64,000 nucleotides of DNA from Glycomyces harbinensis (GTDB lineage: Bacteria > Actinomycetota > Actinomycetes > Mycobacteriales > Micromonosporaceae). Every line of letters starts with the position of its first letter. Within the stretch, counting starts at the first letter, position 1. Location: NCBI RefSeq assembly GCF_900101745.1, contig NZ_FNAD01000019.1:1-64000 (forward strand), read 5' to 3'. Positions 25,223-34,039 of this stretch are shown here, one piece after another. Below the pieces are notes generated by a model. It was not told where the DNA came from. It did not search any database and saw only the letters and a list, made by a program, of their open reading frames with translations. The translations under genes were made by a program, and so were the position numbers.

Positions 25223-26314
25223 CTAGGCCGCTTCGCCGAGTTCGAGGACTCCCGCCCGGCGGGCGCGGGCGACTCCGGCCAGGGCCAGGATCTCCAGGGC
25301 CACGTGCGCTTCGGCGAGGTCGCCGGGCGTGTAGACCGGGCTGTCCATGCCGGCGAGCGCTTCGCGGATCGCCAGCTGGGACTGGGTGAGCTTCCCGGAG
25401 GCGGCGATCACCGGCAGGCCCAGGCCGCGCAGGTGCTGGGCGCCGTAGCGGGCGCCCGCGGCGTCGGCCGCGGCCAGGACCACGCCGTCGACCAGTTCGC
25501 GCACGAGCGGGTGCTCCAGGAGCGCGGAGGTCTCGGCTTGGAGGATGCCGTCGGCGATCTCCATGACCACGGCGTCGACGTCGTGCGCGGCGGCGTGGTG
25601 GTAGAGCGTCTGGGCGAGTTCGGCCAGTTCGGGGACGGGGACGCCCGCGGTGGTCGGGTAGCCGCCGTCGGTGAAGTCGGCGGCGACGACCGCCCCGGAG
25701 TCGCGGAACATCCAGGGGTCGCCGCCGGCGCCGGTGCCGGTGATCTTGATGCCGGCGACGCGGCGGCCCGCGCGGGACAGGCCGCGGATCACGGAGGCGG
25801 CGGTGGTGGACTTCCCGGCGTTCATGGAGGTCCCGACGACGCAGACCACGGGCGGGTGGTCGCCGAGTCCGAACGGGGCGAGCATGTTGAAGCGCCGCAG
25901 GTCGATCGGCACGCCTTCGCGGTCGGCGAGGACGCCGACGGGCTCCAGGCGGGTCGGGGGGCGCATGTCGCCGTGGCGTGAGAGGACTTCGCCGGCGACG
26001 CCGCCGGCGGCGACCAGGTCCACGGAGGTCCCGAGGACGTCGGGGATGCGGGACTCGTACTGGTCGGGCGCGTAGCGCTCGCCGAAGGCGAGGAGGACCT
26101 CGTCGCCCGGGTAGATGGCGGCCTTGCGGCCGGTGGCGAGCTCGAGCCAGTTGTGGTGGCCGATGGCGTCGACCCGTGCGACCAGGATATGGCCGGGTCG
26201 GGGCGCGCATTCGTCGACCAGGGTCAGGCCGGGCAGCGTCAGGTCGACGTTGCGGACCGCGTAGGCGACCTTGAGCCGCGAAGCGAGCTCGGCCGGGAAC
26301 TCACGGATGCGCAT
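25223..26314 (-). CDS. P-loop NTPase, DUF1611-like
   Basis: A 363-residue soluble protein. The N-terminal ~150 residues contain a small beta-rich domain (ARVDAIGHHNWLEL, KAAIYPGDEVLLAFGERYAPDQYES). The C-terminal part is a P-loop domain: Walker A VVGTSMNAGKSTTA (residues 159-172), then AGIKITGTGAGGDPWMFRDSGA and DAVVMEIADGI, as in MobB/DUF1611-type NTPases. The substrate is unknown. ATG 26314 has TTGGAG 7 nt upstream; an upstream extension of the frame is not needed. It has no evident operon partner; the sirohaem synthase gene starts over 1.4 kb upstream on the same strand. Confidence 0.65.
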   Translation of the reverse strand: MRIREFPAELASRLKVAYAVRNVDLTLPGLTLVDECAPRPGHILVARVDAIGHHNWLELATGRKAAIYPGDEVLLAFGERYAPDQYESRIPDVLGTSVDLVAAGGVAGEVLSRHGDMRPPTRLEPVGVLADREGVPIDLRRFNMLAPFGLGDHPPVVCVVGTSMNAGKSTTAASVIRGLSRAGRRVAGIKITGTGAGGDPWMFRDSGAVVAADFTDGGYPTTAGVPVPELAELAQTLYHHAAAHDVDAVVMEIADGILQAETSALLEHPLVRELVDGVVLAAADAAGARYGAQHLRGLGLPVIAASGKLTQSQLAIREALAGMDSPVYTPGDLAEAHVALEILALAGVARARRAGVLELGEAA

Positions 26315-26375
26315 GCACACTCCAAAAAGGACAAAAAGGGTCAGCGGGAGCGCCCGCCCGAATGGAAGTACACCG

Positions 26376-26462
26376 GTGGTACAGAAGGTGACCACGGTGG
26401 CAGACGCGGCGATCGCCGCGCTGTTGATGGACGAATATTACGGCCTGTGTTCGTCCTTGTAA
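26376..26462 (+). CDS. Possible 28-residue small protein
   Basis: A short plus-strand frame starts at GTG 26376, with GGAAG 8 nt upstream, and ends with TAA. It reads MVQKVTTVADAAIAALL and then MDEYYGLCSSL, a plausible amphipathic helix and Cys-containing tail. It lies between the starts/ends of two minus-strand genes. I know no homologue; codon bias cannot decide at this length. Confidence 0.3.
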   Translation: MVQKVTTVADAAIAALLMDEYYGLCSSL

Positions 26463-26482
26463 AGAGTGGATTAGGTAAAACT

Positions 26483-26517
26483 GCGGCGGCATCGGAGTGA
26501 AACTCCGGCGCCGCCGC
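26483..26517. terminator. Terminator hairpin after sirohaem synthase gene
   Basis: GCGGCGGC/GCCGCCGC outer arms and GGAGT/ACTCC inner arms around a GAA loop, with a small internal loop. On the minus strand it is followed by GTTTTACC, so it best fits termination of the sirohaem synthase transcript that ends at 26543. It could also end the small plus-strand frame. Confidence 0.75.
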
Positions 26518-26542
26518 GAAATCGGGTCCTACCTGCGAATAC

Positions 26543-27757
26543 TCACCGATCCCGGTCGGTCCTCGGGAGCGTTCGGGCGCGGGCGGCGACGTCGCCGATG
26601 ACGATGACGGCCGGGTGGTGCGCTTCGGTGACGCCGAGGTCGGAAAGGACGCATTCGCGGACGGTCTGGTTCTTGGTGGTCGCATTCTCGACGATGCGGA
26701 CGGCGGCGTCGGGGCTGCGGCCGCCGGCGATGAGCGCCTCGGCGATCGCGCCGCGGTTCTTGACGGCCATGAGCAGCACGACGGTGCCGTTCCCGGCGCC
26801 GAGCGCCTCCCAGTTGACCTTGCTCTGGGGCCCGGGCGGGACGTGGCCGGTGGCGACGGTGAAGTCGTGGACGACGCCGCGCTCGGTGACGGGGATGCCC
26901 GCGGCGGCGGGTCCGGCGATCGAGGAGGACAGGCCGGGGACGACCTCGACGGGCACGCCGGCCTCGACGCAGGCGTCGAGCTCTTCGGCGCCGCGGCCGA
27001 ACACGAAGCCGTCGCCGCCCTTGAGGCGGACCACGAACTTGCCTTCGAGGGCGCGTTCGACCATGACGGCGTTGATCTGCTCCTGGGTGGTGTGGCGCCC
27101 GTAGGGGAGCTTCGCGGCGTCGACGATCTCGACGTCGTCGCCGAGCATGTCGAGCAGTTCCTGGGGGGCGAGGCGGTCGGAGACGACCACTTCGGCCCGG
27201 CGCAGCAGTTCGAGGCCGCGGAGGGTGATGAGGTCGGCGTCGCCGGGGCCGGCGCCGACGAGGGCGACGCCCGCCCGAGGGGCGGTGCGGGTGCGGGGCG
27301 CGTCGAGGTCGCCGGCGTGCAGGGCGGCGCCGATCGCGTCGCGGATCGAGGCGGCGCGGCGGGGGTCGCCGGAGGCGGAGACGGCCACGGAGACGCCGTC
27401 GAACGCGGTCTGGGCGAGGGTCCAGGCGTCGGAGGCCTCGGCGTCGTCGGCGCGGACGCACCAGGTGCGGGCGGCTTCGGCCTCGGCGGCGACGGCGGCG
27501 TTGACGGCGGGGTCGTCGGTCGCGGCGAGCACGAACCAGGCGTCGTCGCCGTCGCCGGAGCGCCACTCGCGCCGCTCCCACCGGAGCTCGCCGGCGGCGG
27601 CGTAGTCGGTGAGCGTGGTGGTCGCCTCGGGGGCGACGAGGCGGACGCGCGCGCCCGCGGCGAGCAGGCGGGGGACCCGGCGTCCGGCGATCGAGCCGCC
27701 GCCGACGACGAGCACCGTCTTGCCGCGCAAGCGCAGACCGACCTCGTAGACCGACAC
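26543..27757 (-). CDS. cysG: Fused sirohaem synthase: precorrin-2 dehydrogenase + uroporphyrinogen-III C-methyltransferase
   Basis: A 404-residue bifunctional enzyme of sirohaem synthesis. The N-terminal ~150 residues are the NAD-dependent dehydrogenase/chelatase (GKTVLVVGGGSIAGRR, dinucleotide-binding glycines 19-25; an Asp-rich CVRADDAEA at the expected catalytic-Asp region). From about residue 160 comes the SAM-dependent methyltransferase: VALVGAGPGDADLITLRGLELL, then VVRLKGGDGFVFGRGAEE and VTERGVVHDFTVATGHVPP. It converts uroporphyrinogen III to sirohaem for sulphite and nitrite reductases. GTG 27757 has GAGGAGG 5 nt upstream. It stands alone, divergent from the penicillin-binding protein gene. 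Confidence 0.92.
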   Translation of the reverse strand: MSVYEVGLRLRGKTVLVVGGGSIAGRRVPRLLAAGARVRLVAPEATTTLTDYAAAGELRWERREWRSGDGDDAWFVLAATDDPAVNAAVAAEAEAARTWCVRADDAEASDAWTLAQTAFDGVSVAVSASGDPRRAASIRDAIGAALHAGDLDAPRTRTAPRAGVALVGAGPGDADLITLRGLELLRRAEVVVSDRLAPQELLDMLGDDVEIVDAAKLPYGRHTTQEQINAVMVERALEGKFVVRLKGGDGFVFGRGAEELDACVEAGVPVEVVPGLSSSIAGPAAAGIPVTERGVVHDFTVATGHVPPGPQSKVNWEALGAGNGTVVLLMAVKNRGAIAEALIAGGRSPDAAVRIVENATTKNQTVRECVLSDLGVTEAHHPAVIVIGDVAARARTLPRTDRDR

Positions 27758-28006
27758 GTGTGCCTCCTCAGCACTCACCTCGGGCGCCGTCTGGAGAACC
27801 GGCGGCCCGTGAAACTGCGACAAGCGTAGGCAGGTTTCATCGCGGACATCTAACCGGCGCGTTGCGAGCCTGTTACGCGAAACCGGCGGTGCGGGACAGG
27901 CAGGAGTGATGTGAGCGCCTTTTGCATTCGGGCCCTTCATGAAAGCGATACCGGCCCACATGAGTTTTTTCACCTTGCGGCCGCGCATGTGACCTAGGCT
28001 GGATAT

Positions 28007-30184
28007 ATGCGCGATCGACCCCGCCAGCACCGTGTGCCCGGACTGTCCGCACACGGGAGCGACAGTCCCGGACCGCCCGCCGAGGGGGTATACGCCCTGT
28101 TGCGCACCAGTCTGCTCGCCGGACTGGCGATAGCCGCCCTGCTCTTTCCGCTGGCGGCGATGGCCGGCCTGAGCGCGAAGGCCGGGTTCAGCCAGATCGA
28201 CACGCTCTCGGTCGAGGTCACCGAGACCGACCCGCCGCTGACCTCCTACGTCTACGCCTCCGACGGCGAGACGCTCATCAGCCTGTTCTACGACGAGTTC
28301 CGCCGCCACGTCACGCTGGACGAGGTCGCGCCGGTCATGCAGCAGGCCATGGTCGCCGCCGAGGACTCGCGCTTCTACGACCACAACGGCGTGGACTACC
28401 GGGGCATCGTGCGCGCCTTCGTCGCCAACAACAACTCCGGCGGGGTCGAGCAGGGCGCCTCGACCATCACCATGCAGTACGTGCGCGGCGCGCTCCAGCT
28501 CAACGCCGAGTCCATCGACGAGGTCATCGCCGCGACCGAGCAGACCGCGACGCGCAAGCTCACCGAGGCGCGCCTGGCGATGGCCGTCGAGGAGCAGCTC
28601 ACCAAGGACGAGATCCTGGAGCGCTACCTCAACCAGGCCTACTTCGGGCACAACGCGTACGGGATCTTCGCCGCGGCGCAGGTCTACTTCTCCAAGCACC
28701 CCTCGGAGCTGAACCTCCAGGAGTCGGCGATGCTCGCCGGGCTCGTGCAGGCGCCCTCGGCCTACGACCCGATCAGCGCCGACGGCACCGACGCGCTCGA
28801 CCGCCGCAACTGGGTGCTCGACCGGATGGTCGACATCGACTACCTGTCGCGCGGCGACGCCTCGGAGGTGCGCGGCCTGCCGATCGAGCTCGACGTCTCC
28901 GACCCTCCGAACTCGTGCATGGGCTCCGAGGGCTCCGCGGCCGAGTACGGGTTCTTCTGCGACTACTTCCGCCGCTGGTGGAGGGAGCAGGACGCCTTCG
29001 GGCCGACCCCGGCCGACCGCGAGCGGGAGCTGCGCCAGGGCGGGTACACGATCATCACCACGCTCGACCCCGAGATCCAGCAGATCGCCGACGACACCGT
29101 CAACGACGCGAAGGACGCCGACTCCAAGCTCGCGCACGGCGCGGTGGTGATGGAGCCCGGCACCGGGAGGGTGAAGGCCATGGGCCTGAACCGGGTCTTC
29201 TCGTACGACCAGAGCGACAACGGCCCGCACTCCAACCCGTCCTTCGACCGCAAGGGCAACTATCCGAACACCGTGAACCCGGTGCTCGGCGGCGGCTCGA
29301 CGGGCGGCTACCAGGCCGGGTCGACGTTCAAGATCTTCACGATGCTCGCCGCGCTCGACGCGGGCTATCCGCTCGACTACAACATCAACTCCCCCAACCA
29401 GGTGCGCACGAGCTTCGTGTCCGCGACGACGGCGTGCGGCGGGAACTGGTGCCCGAAGAACAGTTCGGCGGCGATGGCGGGCAACCGCGACATGTGGTCG
29501 GGGTTCGGCATGTCGGTGAACACGTACTTCGCGCAGCTCATCGACCGCGTGGGCGCCGACAAGACCGTGGAGATGGCCGAGCGGATGGGCCTGCAGTGGC
29601 GCAGCGAGGGCGACGCGTACTACGCCTCGGAGGAGCGGCGCTCGGGCTGGGGGCCGTTCACGCTCGGCGTCTCCGACGTGCAGCCGATCGAGATGACCAA
29701 CGTGTTCAACACGCTCGCCGCCGAAGGGGAGTACTGCGAGCCGATTCCGGCCATGCGGATCATCGACCCGAACGGCCAGGAGCTCGACGCGGCCACGCCG
29801 CGCTGCCACCAGGAGCTGGACGAGGACGTCGCCCGGGCCGCGACCGACGCGGGCCGGTGCGTCACCGACACCGCCCGGTCGGGCGCGCAGTGCGGGGCGT
29901 GGGGCACCTCGCCGGTCGTGGGCCAGCTGGCCGACCGGCCCGTCGCGGGCAAGTCCGGCACCACCGACGACGACCGGACCTCGTGGTTCCTGGGGTACAC
30001 GCCCCAGTTGACGGTGGGCGCGTTCATGGCCGACCCGGACTACATCTTCAACTCGGTGGGCAAGTCGAACTCGACCGTCTCGAAGGAGACGGCCGGGACG
30101 ATCTTCAGGGAGGCGCTGGAGGGCGAACCGGTGGAATCGTTCAAGGCCCCGTCGCGTCAGATCCAGTTCGAGGGGAAGGACTGA
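28007..30184 (+). CDS. Class A penicillin-binding protein (transglycosylase/transpeptidase)
   Basis: A 725-residue peptidoglycan polymerase. One TM helix (about residues 33-56) anchors it. The GT51 domain follows with catalytic E119 in AAEDSRFYDHNGVD and the GASTITMQ motif. The transpeptidase domain has S439-T-F-K442 (SxxK), S503-V-N505 (SxN) and K649-S-G-T-T (KTG), all intact. It lacks a PASTA tail. ATG 28007 follows TAGGCT (27995-28000) by 6 nt with no convincing ribosome binding site, consistent with a leaderless mRNA. Its last 44 bp overlap the end of the convergent SURF1 gene. Confidence 0.95.
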   Translation: MRDRPRQHRVPGLSAHGSDSPGPPAEGVYALLRTSLLAGLAIAALLFPLAAMAGLSAKAGFSQIDTLSVEVTETDPPLTSYVYASDGETLISLFYDEFRRHVTLDEVAPVMQQAMVAAEDSRFYDHNGVDYRGIVRAFVANNNSGGVEQGASTITMQYVRGALQLNAESIDEVIAATEQTATRKLTEARLAMAVEEQLTKDEILERYLNQAYFGHNAYGIFAAAQVYFSKHPSELNLQESAMLAGLVQAPSAYDPISADGTDALDRRNWVLDRMVDIDYLSRGDASEVRGLPIELDVSDPPNSCMGSEGSAAEYGFFCDYFRRWWREQDAFGPTPADRERELRQGGYTIITTLDPEIQQIADDTVNDAKDADSKLAHGAVVMEPGTGRVKAMGLNRVFSYDQSDNGPHSNPSFDRKGNYPNTVNPVLGGGSTGGYQAGSTFKIFTMLAALDAGYPLDYNINSPNQVRTSFVSATTACGGNWCPKNSSAAMAGNRDMWSGFGMSVNTYFAQLIDRVGADKTVEMAERMGLQWRSEGDAYYASEERRSGWGPFTLGVSDVQPIEMTNVFNTLAAEGEYCEPIPAMRIIDPNGQELDAATPRCHQELDEDVARAATDAGRCVTDTARSGAQCGAWGTSPVVGQLADRPVAGKSGTTDDDRTSWFLGYTPQLTVGAFMADPDYIFNSVGKSNSTVSKETAGTIFREALEGEPVESFKAPSRQIQFEGKD

Positions 30185-30995
30185 GGGCCGTCTCCGCGGA
30201 TGTCGCAGCGGCCTCGCCGGTCTCCGGCGGGGCCGCTTCGCCGTCCGCGGGCTCTTCGCCTTCGGCGGCGGCTTCGGCGTCGAGCTCCTTGCGCTCGCGG
30301 CGCGCGAGCACGATCCAGCCGACCGGGACCATGGCCGCGAACAGCGCCCACTGGACGGCGTAGGAGTAGTTCTGCCAGTCCTTGAACGCGGGCGTCTCGA
30401 GGGCGGTGAGGCCCTCGGTCGGCTCGAGGTCGGCGATCCAGGCGGCGCGCAGCTCGTGGTCGAGGTGCGGCTGGAGCATGGTGTCGCTCAGCCGCCGCGA
30501 CTCGAGGCGGCCGTCGGCCTCGGTGACCGAGCCGCCCTCGTCCTCGTACTCGTAGACGCGGCCGGTGACGGTGACCTCGCCGGAGGGCGGGGCCGGGTAG
30601 TCGGGGACCTCGCCGGTGCTCTCGGAGGCGACGAAGCCGCGGTCCACCAGGATCGCGGTGCCGTCGGACAGGACCAGGGGGGTGACGATCTCGAAGCCGT
30701 TGAGGCCGTTGTTGGTCTGGGCCCGCAAGACGGTCTCGCGCTCGGCGTCGTAGACGCCGGTGGCCTCCACGAGCGTCCACCGGACGTCGGGGTCGAGGGA
30801 CTGCCCGGCCGGGAGGGTCTCGTCCACGGGGGCGGCCTCGCGGCTCTCGGCGATGACCTCGTTGGCGGCGGCGCGGCCGACCGCGCGGTCCCACTGCCAC
30901 TGCGAGAGCAGCGCGCAGACGACCATGACGACCACGCCCGCCAGGGTCAGGCCCACCCAGCGCGGGGCGAGGACGAACCGGTATCGCTGCATCAC
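30141..30995 (-). CDS. SURF1-family cytochrome oxidase biogenesis protein
   Basis: A 284-residue membrane protein with two TM helices (about 13-33 and 215-235) flanking an extracytoplasmic domain that carries family motifs (SQWQWDRAVGR, TLVEATGVYD, ETVLRAQTNNGLNGFEIVTPL, LVDRGFV). SURF1 proteins assist haem a insertion into cytochrome c oxidase. The C-terminal ~50 residues are a Glu/Ala/Pro-rich tail. GTG 30995 is preferred over ATG 30992 because TAGACT (31003-31008, minus) lies 7 nt upstream, as in other leaderless genes here. It is convergent with the PBP gene and overlaps it by 44 bp, and is divergent from the M20 peptidase. Confidence 0.9.
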   Translation of the reverse strand: MMQRYRFVLAPRWVGLTLAGVVVMVVCALLSQWQWDRAVGRAAANEVIAESREAAPVDETLPAGQSLDPDVRWTLVEATGVYDAERETVLRAQTNNGLNGFEIVTPLVLSDGTAILVDRGFVASESTGEVPDYPAPPSGEVTVTGRVYEYEDEGGSVTEADGRLESRRLSDTMLQPHLDHELRAAWIADLEPTEGLTALETPAFKDWQNYSYAVQWALFAAMVPVGWIVLARRERKELDAEAAAEGEEPADGEAAPPETGEAAATSAETALSPSPRTGSDATGP

Positions 30996-31002
30996 GCGGC
31001 CG

Positions 31003-31022
31003 AGTCTAGACGGGCATAGGAT
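31003..31022. promoter_or_regulatory. Back-to-back -10 elements of SURF1 and M20 genes
   Basis: On the minus strand TAGACT (31003-31008) lies 7 nt before the SURF1 GTG. On the plus strand TAGGAT (31017-31022) lies 8 nt before the peptidase ATG. The two -10 boxes are only 8 bp apart, so both transcripts should be leaderless and the polymerases would exclude one another. Confidence 0.6.
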
Positions 31023-31030
31023 TGCGCCTC

Positions 31031-32371
31031 ATGAGCGATGTAGTGAATGCGGTGCGCGCCGCGATGCCCGCGGTGCGCGCCGACCTGGAGGCCCTCGTCG
31101 AGATCCCGGCGATCGCCTTCGAAGGACTCGACCACGAGCCGGTCCGTCGGGGCGCGAGCGCCGTCCAGCGCCTCCTCGAGGAGGCCGGCGCCGCCGAGAC
31201 GCGGCAGCTCGTCCACGGTGCGGGGCAGCCGAGCGTGTACGCGCACTTCCCCGCGCCCGCGGGCCAGCCGACGGTGCTGCTGTACGCCCACCAGGACGTC
31301 CAGCCGGTCGGCGACGAGTCGCTGTGGGAGCAGCCGGACCCGTTCAAGGTGGTCGAGCGGGACGGGCGCCTGTACGGGCGCGGCGTCGCCGACGACAAGG
31401 CGGGGGTGATGGCGCACGTCGCCGCGCTACGCGCCTTCGGCGGGAAGCCGCCGGTGGGCGTGAAGCTCCTCATCGAGGGCGAGGAGGAGTTCGGCTCGCC
31501 GACCCTGGAGGGGCTGCTGCGCGACCACCGCGAGCTGTTGGCGGCCGACGTGGTCGTGATCGCCGACTCGACCAACTGGCGGACCGAGGTCCCGGCGCTG
31601 ACCACGACCCTGCGCGGAGTCGTCAACGTGTACGTCGAGGTCGCGGTCCTCAAGGTCGCGGTGCACTCGGGAATCTTCGGCGGGCCGGTGCCCGACGCGC
31701 TCACCGCGCTCGCGCGCCTGGTCGCCACCATGCACGACGAGCACGGCGATGTGGCCGTGGAGGGCCTGGTCACGGGCAAGAGCAGCGACCTGGACTACGA
31801 CGAGGCCGCGCTGCGCCACGAGGCGGGGATGCTGCCGGGCACCGAGTTCATCGGGACCGGGCGCCTGACCGAGCGCCTGTGGTCGAAGCCGACCGCGACG
31901 GTGCTCGGCATCGACGGGCCGGGGGCGGCGGAGTCGGCGAACGCGCTCCAGCCGACGGCGCGCGCGAAGGTCTCGTTCCGGCTCGCCGCGGGCGACTCGG
32001 CGGCGAACGCGCTCAAGGCGGTGCGGGCCCACTTCGAGGCGAACGCCCCGTGGGGTGCGACGGTGACGGTGACGCCCGAGGGCGGCCTGGGCGACCCGTG
32101 CGCGGTGGACACGACCGGGCCCGCCTACGACGCGGCGCGGGAGGCGTTCGCCGAGGCGTGGGACGGCACGGAGCCCGTGGAGATCGGCATCGGCGGTTCG
32201 ATCCCGATGATCGCGACGTTCCAGGAGCTGTTCCCCGAGGCCGCGATCCTGGTCACGGGCGTGGAGGACCAGTACTCCAACCCGCACGGCCCCAACGAGT
32301 CCCTCGACATCGCGATGTTCGAGCGGGTCTGCGTGGCCGAGACGCTGCTGCTCCAGAAGCTCCGGCGCTAG
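31031..32371 (+). CDS. M20-family dipeptidase/deacylase
   Basis: A 446-residue dizinc hydrolase. The zinc and catalytic motifs are present in order: LLYAHQDVQP (His and Asp, about residue 84), GRGVADDKAGVM (bridging Asp, about 120), LIEGEEEFGS (catalytic Glu-Glu, about 155), ADST, and a C-terminal His in SNPHGPNESLD. The lid/dimerisation domain interrupts the catalytic domain at about residues 185-340. The family cleaves dipeptides or N-acyl amino acids; substrate unknown. ATG 31031 follows TAGGAT by 8 nt. It ends at a strong hairpin shared with the convergent M48 gene. Confidence 0.9.
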   Translation: MSDVVNAVRAAMPAVRADLEALVEIPAIAFEGLDHEPVRRGASAVQRLLEEAGAAETRQLVHGAGQPSVYAHFPAPAGQPTVLLYAHQDVQPVGDESLWEQPDPFKVVERDGRLYGRGVADDKAGVMAHVAALRAFGGKPPVGVKLLIEGEEEFGSPTLEGLLRDHRELLAADVVVIADSTNWRTEVPALTTTLRGVVNVYVEVAVLKVAVHSGIFGGPVPDALTALARLVATMHDEHGDVAVEGLVTGKSSDLDYDEAALRHEAGMLPGTEFIGTGRLTERLWSKPTATVLGIDGPGAAESANALQPTARAKVSFRLAAGDSAANALKAVRAHFEANAPWGATVTVTPEGGLGDPCAVDTTGPAYDAAREAFAEAWDGTEPVEIGIGGSIPMIATFQELFPEAAILVTGVEDQYSNPHGPNESLDIAMFERVCVAETLLLQKLRR

Positions 32372-32379
32372 CGACGAGA

Positions 32380-32418
32380 GAGGAACGGGGCCCGGCATCG
32401 AGCCGGGCCCCGTTCCTC
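32380..32418. terminator. Bidirectional terminator
   Basis: A perfect 17-bp stem (GAGGAACGGGGCCCGGC with its complement) around an ATCGA loop, between the convergent M20 and M48 genes. Confidence 0.9.
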
Positions 32419-32434
32419 GTTGTCAGGGTTGCCG

Positions 32435-33493
32435 TCAGGGACGGCCGCCGAGTTTGCGGATCAGTTTCGCGAGCGGGTCGCCGGAGGTCTCGAAGAGGTC
32501 CTTGTACGACTTCGCGGCGGCCTTGGCCTCGGCGGTGATCGACGCGTCGGCGTCGTCGTCGCGCTTGGGGTAGTCCCCAGCGAGGTAGTCGCGGTACTCG
32601 CCGTCGTCGATCCAGGTCTTCAGGGCCGCGGCGCGGGCGACGGCGAAGTCGTGGCTGCGCTGCTCCAGCAGCATGAGCTTGAGGAAGCTGTCGCGCAGGT
32701 CGCCGCCGGTCTCGAACTCCTTGGCCTGCTCCAGGAACGCCGCGGTGTCGACGTCGTGGAGGTCGCCGCCGCCGGCCATCTTCGCCATGAAGCGCACGGC
32801 CGCGGCCGGGTCCTGGACGGCCAGCGCGCCGGCCCGGTCGGCCGACAGCTCGGACTTGCGGCTCCACTCGTAGAGCGCGGCGGTGATGACGCGCAGGCCG
32901 ACCACGCCGACGGGGATCCACGCGACCGAGGTGGTCAGGCGCAGCAGGACCATCAGGAGGGTCCGGTAGAGGCCGTGGCCGGAGAGGGCGTGGCCGAGTT
33001 CGTGGGCGAGGAGGAACTTCAGCTCGGTCTCGTCGAGGAGGTCGAGCGAGCCGGAGTTGATGACGATGACCGGCTTGTCGATGCCGATGCACATGCCGCC
33101 GAGGTCGGGGTTGCGGGTGACGTAGAGGTCGGGCAGGTCGGTGGCGTCCAGGGCCGCGCCGACGGCGAGGTAGGCGGCGTGGACGCGCGAGTACTGGTGG
33201 CGGTCGACGCGGATCGAGGAGCCGACGAGGCTCAGGCGCAGCGCCCGCTCGGAGATCGCGCCGGAGAACTTGCGCACGACGAGGTCGAAACCCTTCAGCT
33301 CCCGCAGGGCGACCAGCGCGCCGCGGTCGGCGGGGTGCTCCCAGGCCCGGGTCGATATGCCGCGCAGGTGGATCGGGCCGCGGGGGGTGTCGCGGACCTC
33401 CGCCACGCGGTTGTCGGCCTGCGCGTCCTCGCCGCCCGGGGTGTCCTCTTCCGGCGTCGATCCGTCTCCGGTGTTCGGCTGCTCGTCGCTCAT
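32435..33493 (-). CDS. M48-family zinc metalloprotease
   Basis: A 352-residue protease with a disordered acidic N-terminus (about 1-40), a domain with CIGIDKPVIVINSGSLDLL, and the zinc motif H164-E-L-G-H168. The third ligand lies in the downstream ELSADRAGA motif. A hydrophobic stretch after the zinc site (LLMVLLRLTTSVAWIPVGVVGL) suggests membrane association. The family includes HtpX and Ste24-like proteases for membrane-protein quality control. GAGGAG lies upstream of ATG 33493. The substrate is unknown. Confidence 0.88.
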   Translation of the reverse strand: MSDEQPNTGDGSTPEEDTPGGEDAQADNRVAEVRDTPRGPIHLRGISTRAWEHPADRGALVALRELKGFDLVVRKFSGAISERALRLSLVGSSIRVDRHQYSRVHAAYLAVGAALDATDLPDLYVTRNPDLGGMCIGIDKPVIVINSGSLDLLDETELKFLLAHELGHALSGHGLYRTLLMVLLRLTTSVAWIPVGVVGLRVITAALYEWSRKSELSADRAGALAVQDPAAAVRFMAKMAGGGDLHDVDTAAFLEQAKEFETGGDLRDSFLKLMLLEQRSHDFAVARAAALKTWIDDGEYRDYLAGDYPKRDDDADASITAEAKAAAKSYKDLFETSGDPLAKLIRKLGGRP

Positions 33494-33918
33494 GCCCGCT
33501 CCTCACGGTTGGATCTGGTGCAAGTGTGGCACGCCGACGCCAGGTGCGTTCGGTCCCGCGACCGGCAGGGCCGCAGCCGCTCCGGGTCCGCGACGCAGGG
33601 TGACCGGCCGGTAGGTGCCGGATTTCACCCTCGTTGTCCGCAAGGGGCCCAACCAGTCGGGACGCATAGCGGGCATTGCCGCCCACATAGGTCGAGGTAA
33701 CGAATCGGCGTCAACCCCTCGCGCGGCGCTTGACACTCACGGCCGCAGGGACTACTCATTGATGTGGGTCAGCAATTCCGGGGCGTCGTGGAGAATCGTT
33801 TGGGGTGTTCTTGCGACGCCCCGTATCCGTGCCCTGGATTCGTCTCCCCAATTCCCCGAAGCGGCCGACGGCCGGGTATTCTTGCACCGGCGCGGCGCCA
33901 TCGGTGCGTCCCCGCCGT
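33494..33918. other. Gene-free 425-bp interval with tRNA promoter region
   Basis: No convincing frame. A TATTCT hexamer at about 33876-33881 lies some 37 bp upstream of the tRNA and may be its -10. TTGACA at 33730-33735 followed after 17 bp by TACTCA resembles a second promoter on the plus strand. Nothing else recognisable. Confidence 0.4.
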
Positions 33919-33992
33919 GCCTCAGTAGCTCAGCTGGATAGAGCACCGGACTTCTAATCCGATGGTCGCAGGTTCGAATCCTGCCTGGGGCG
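33919..33992 (+). tRNA. tRNA-Arg (anticodon TCT)
   Basis: A full cloverleaf is visible. The acceptor stem is GCCTCAG with CTGGGGC (one G-U pair), the D arm GCTC/GAGC, the anticodon loop CTTCTAA (anticodon TCT at 33953-33955), and the T arm GCAGG-TTCGAAT-CCTGC. The base pair at the bottom of the anticodon stem is a C-A mismatch (33946/33962). CCA is not encoded. It reads AGA codons, rare in this high-GC sequence. Confidence 0.95.
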
Positions 33993-34039
33993 CCGAAGCC
34001 CCAGGTCAGAGGCAGTCGCATCGGGAACCCGGGCGCCGT

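Noticed and set aside
27758..29809. Long upstream extension of the sirohaem synthase frame
   Set aside because: It lies antisense to the penicillin-binding protein; the family start and ribosome binding site are at GTG 27757.
33730..33758. TTGACA-N17-TACTCA promoter-like element
   Set aside because: The -10 lacks the final T and no gene follows in position; kept only as a remark in the interval entry.
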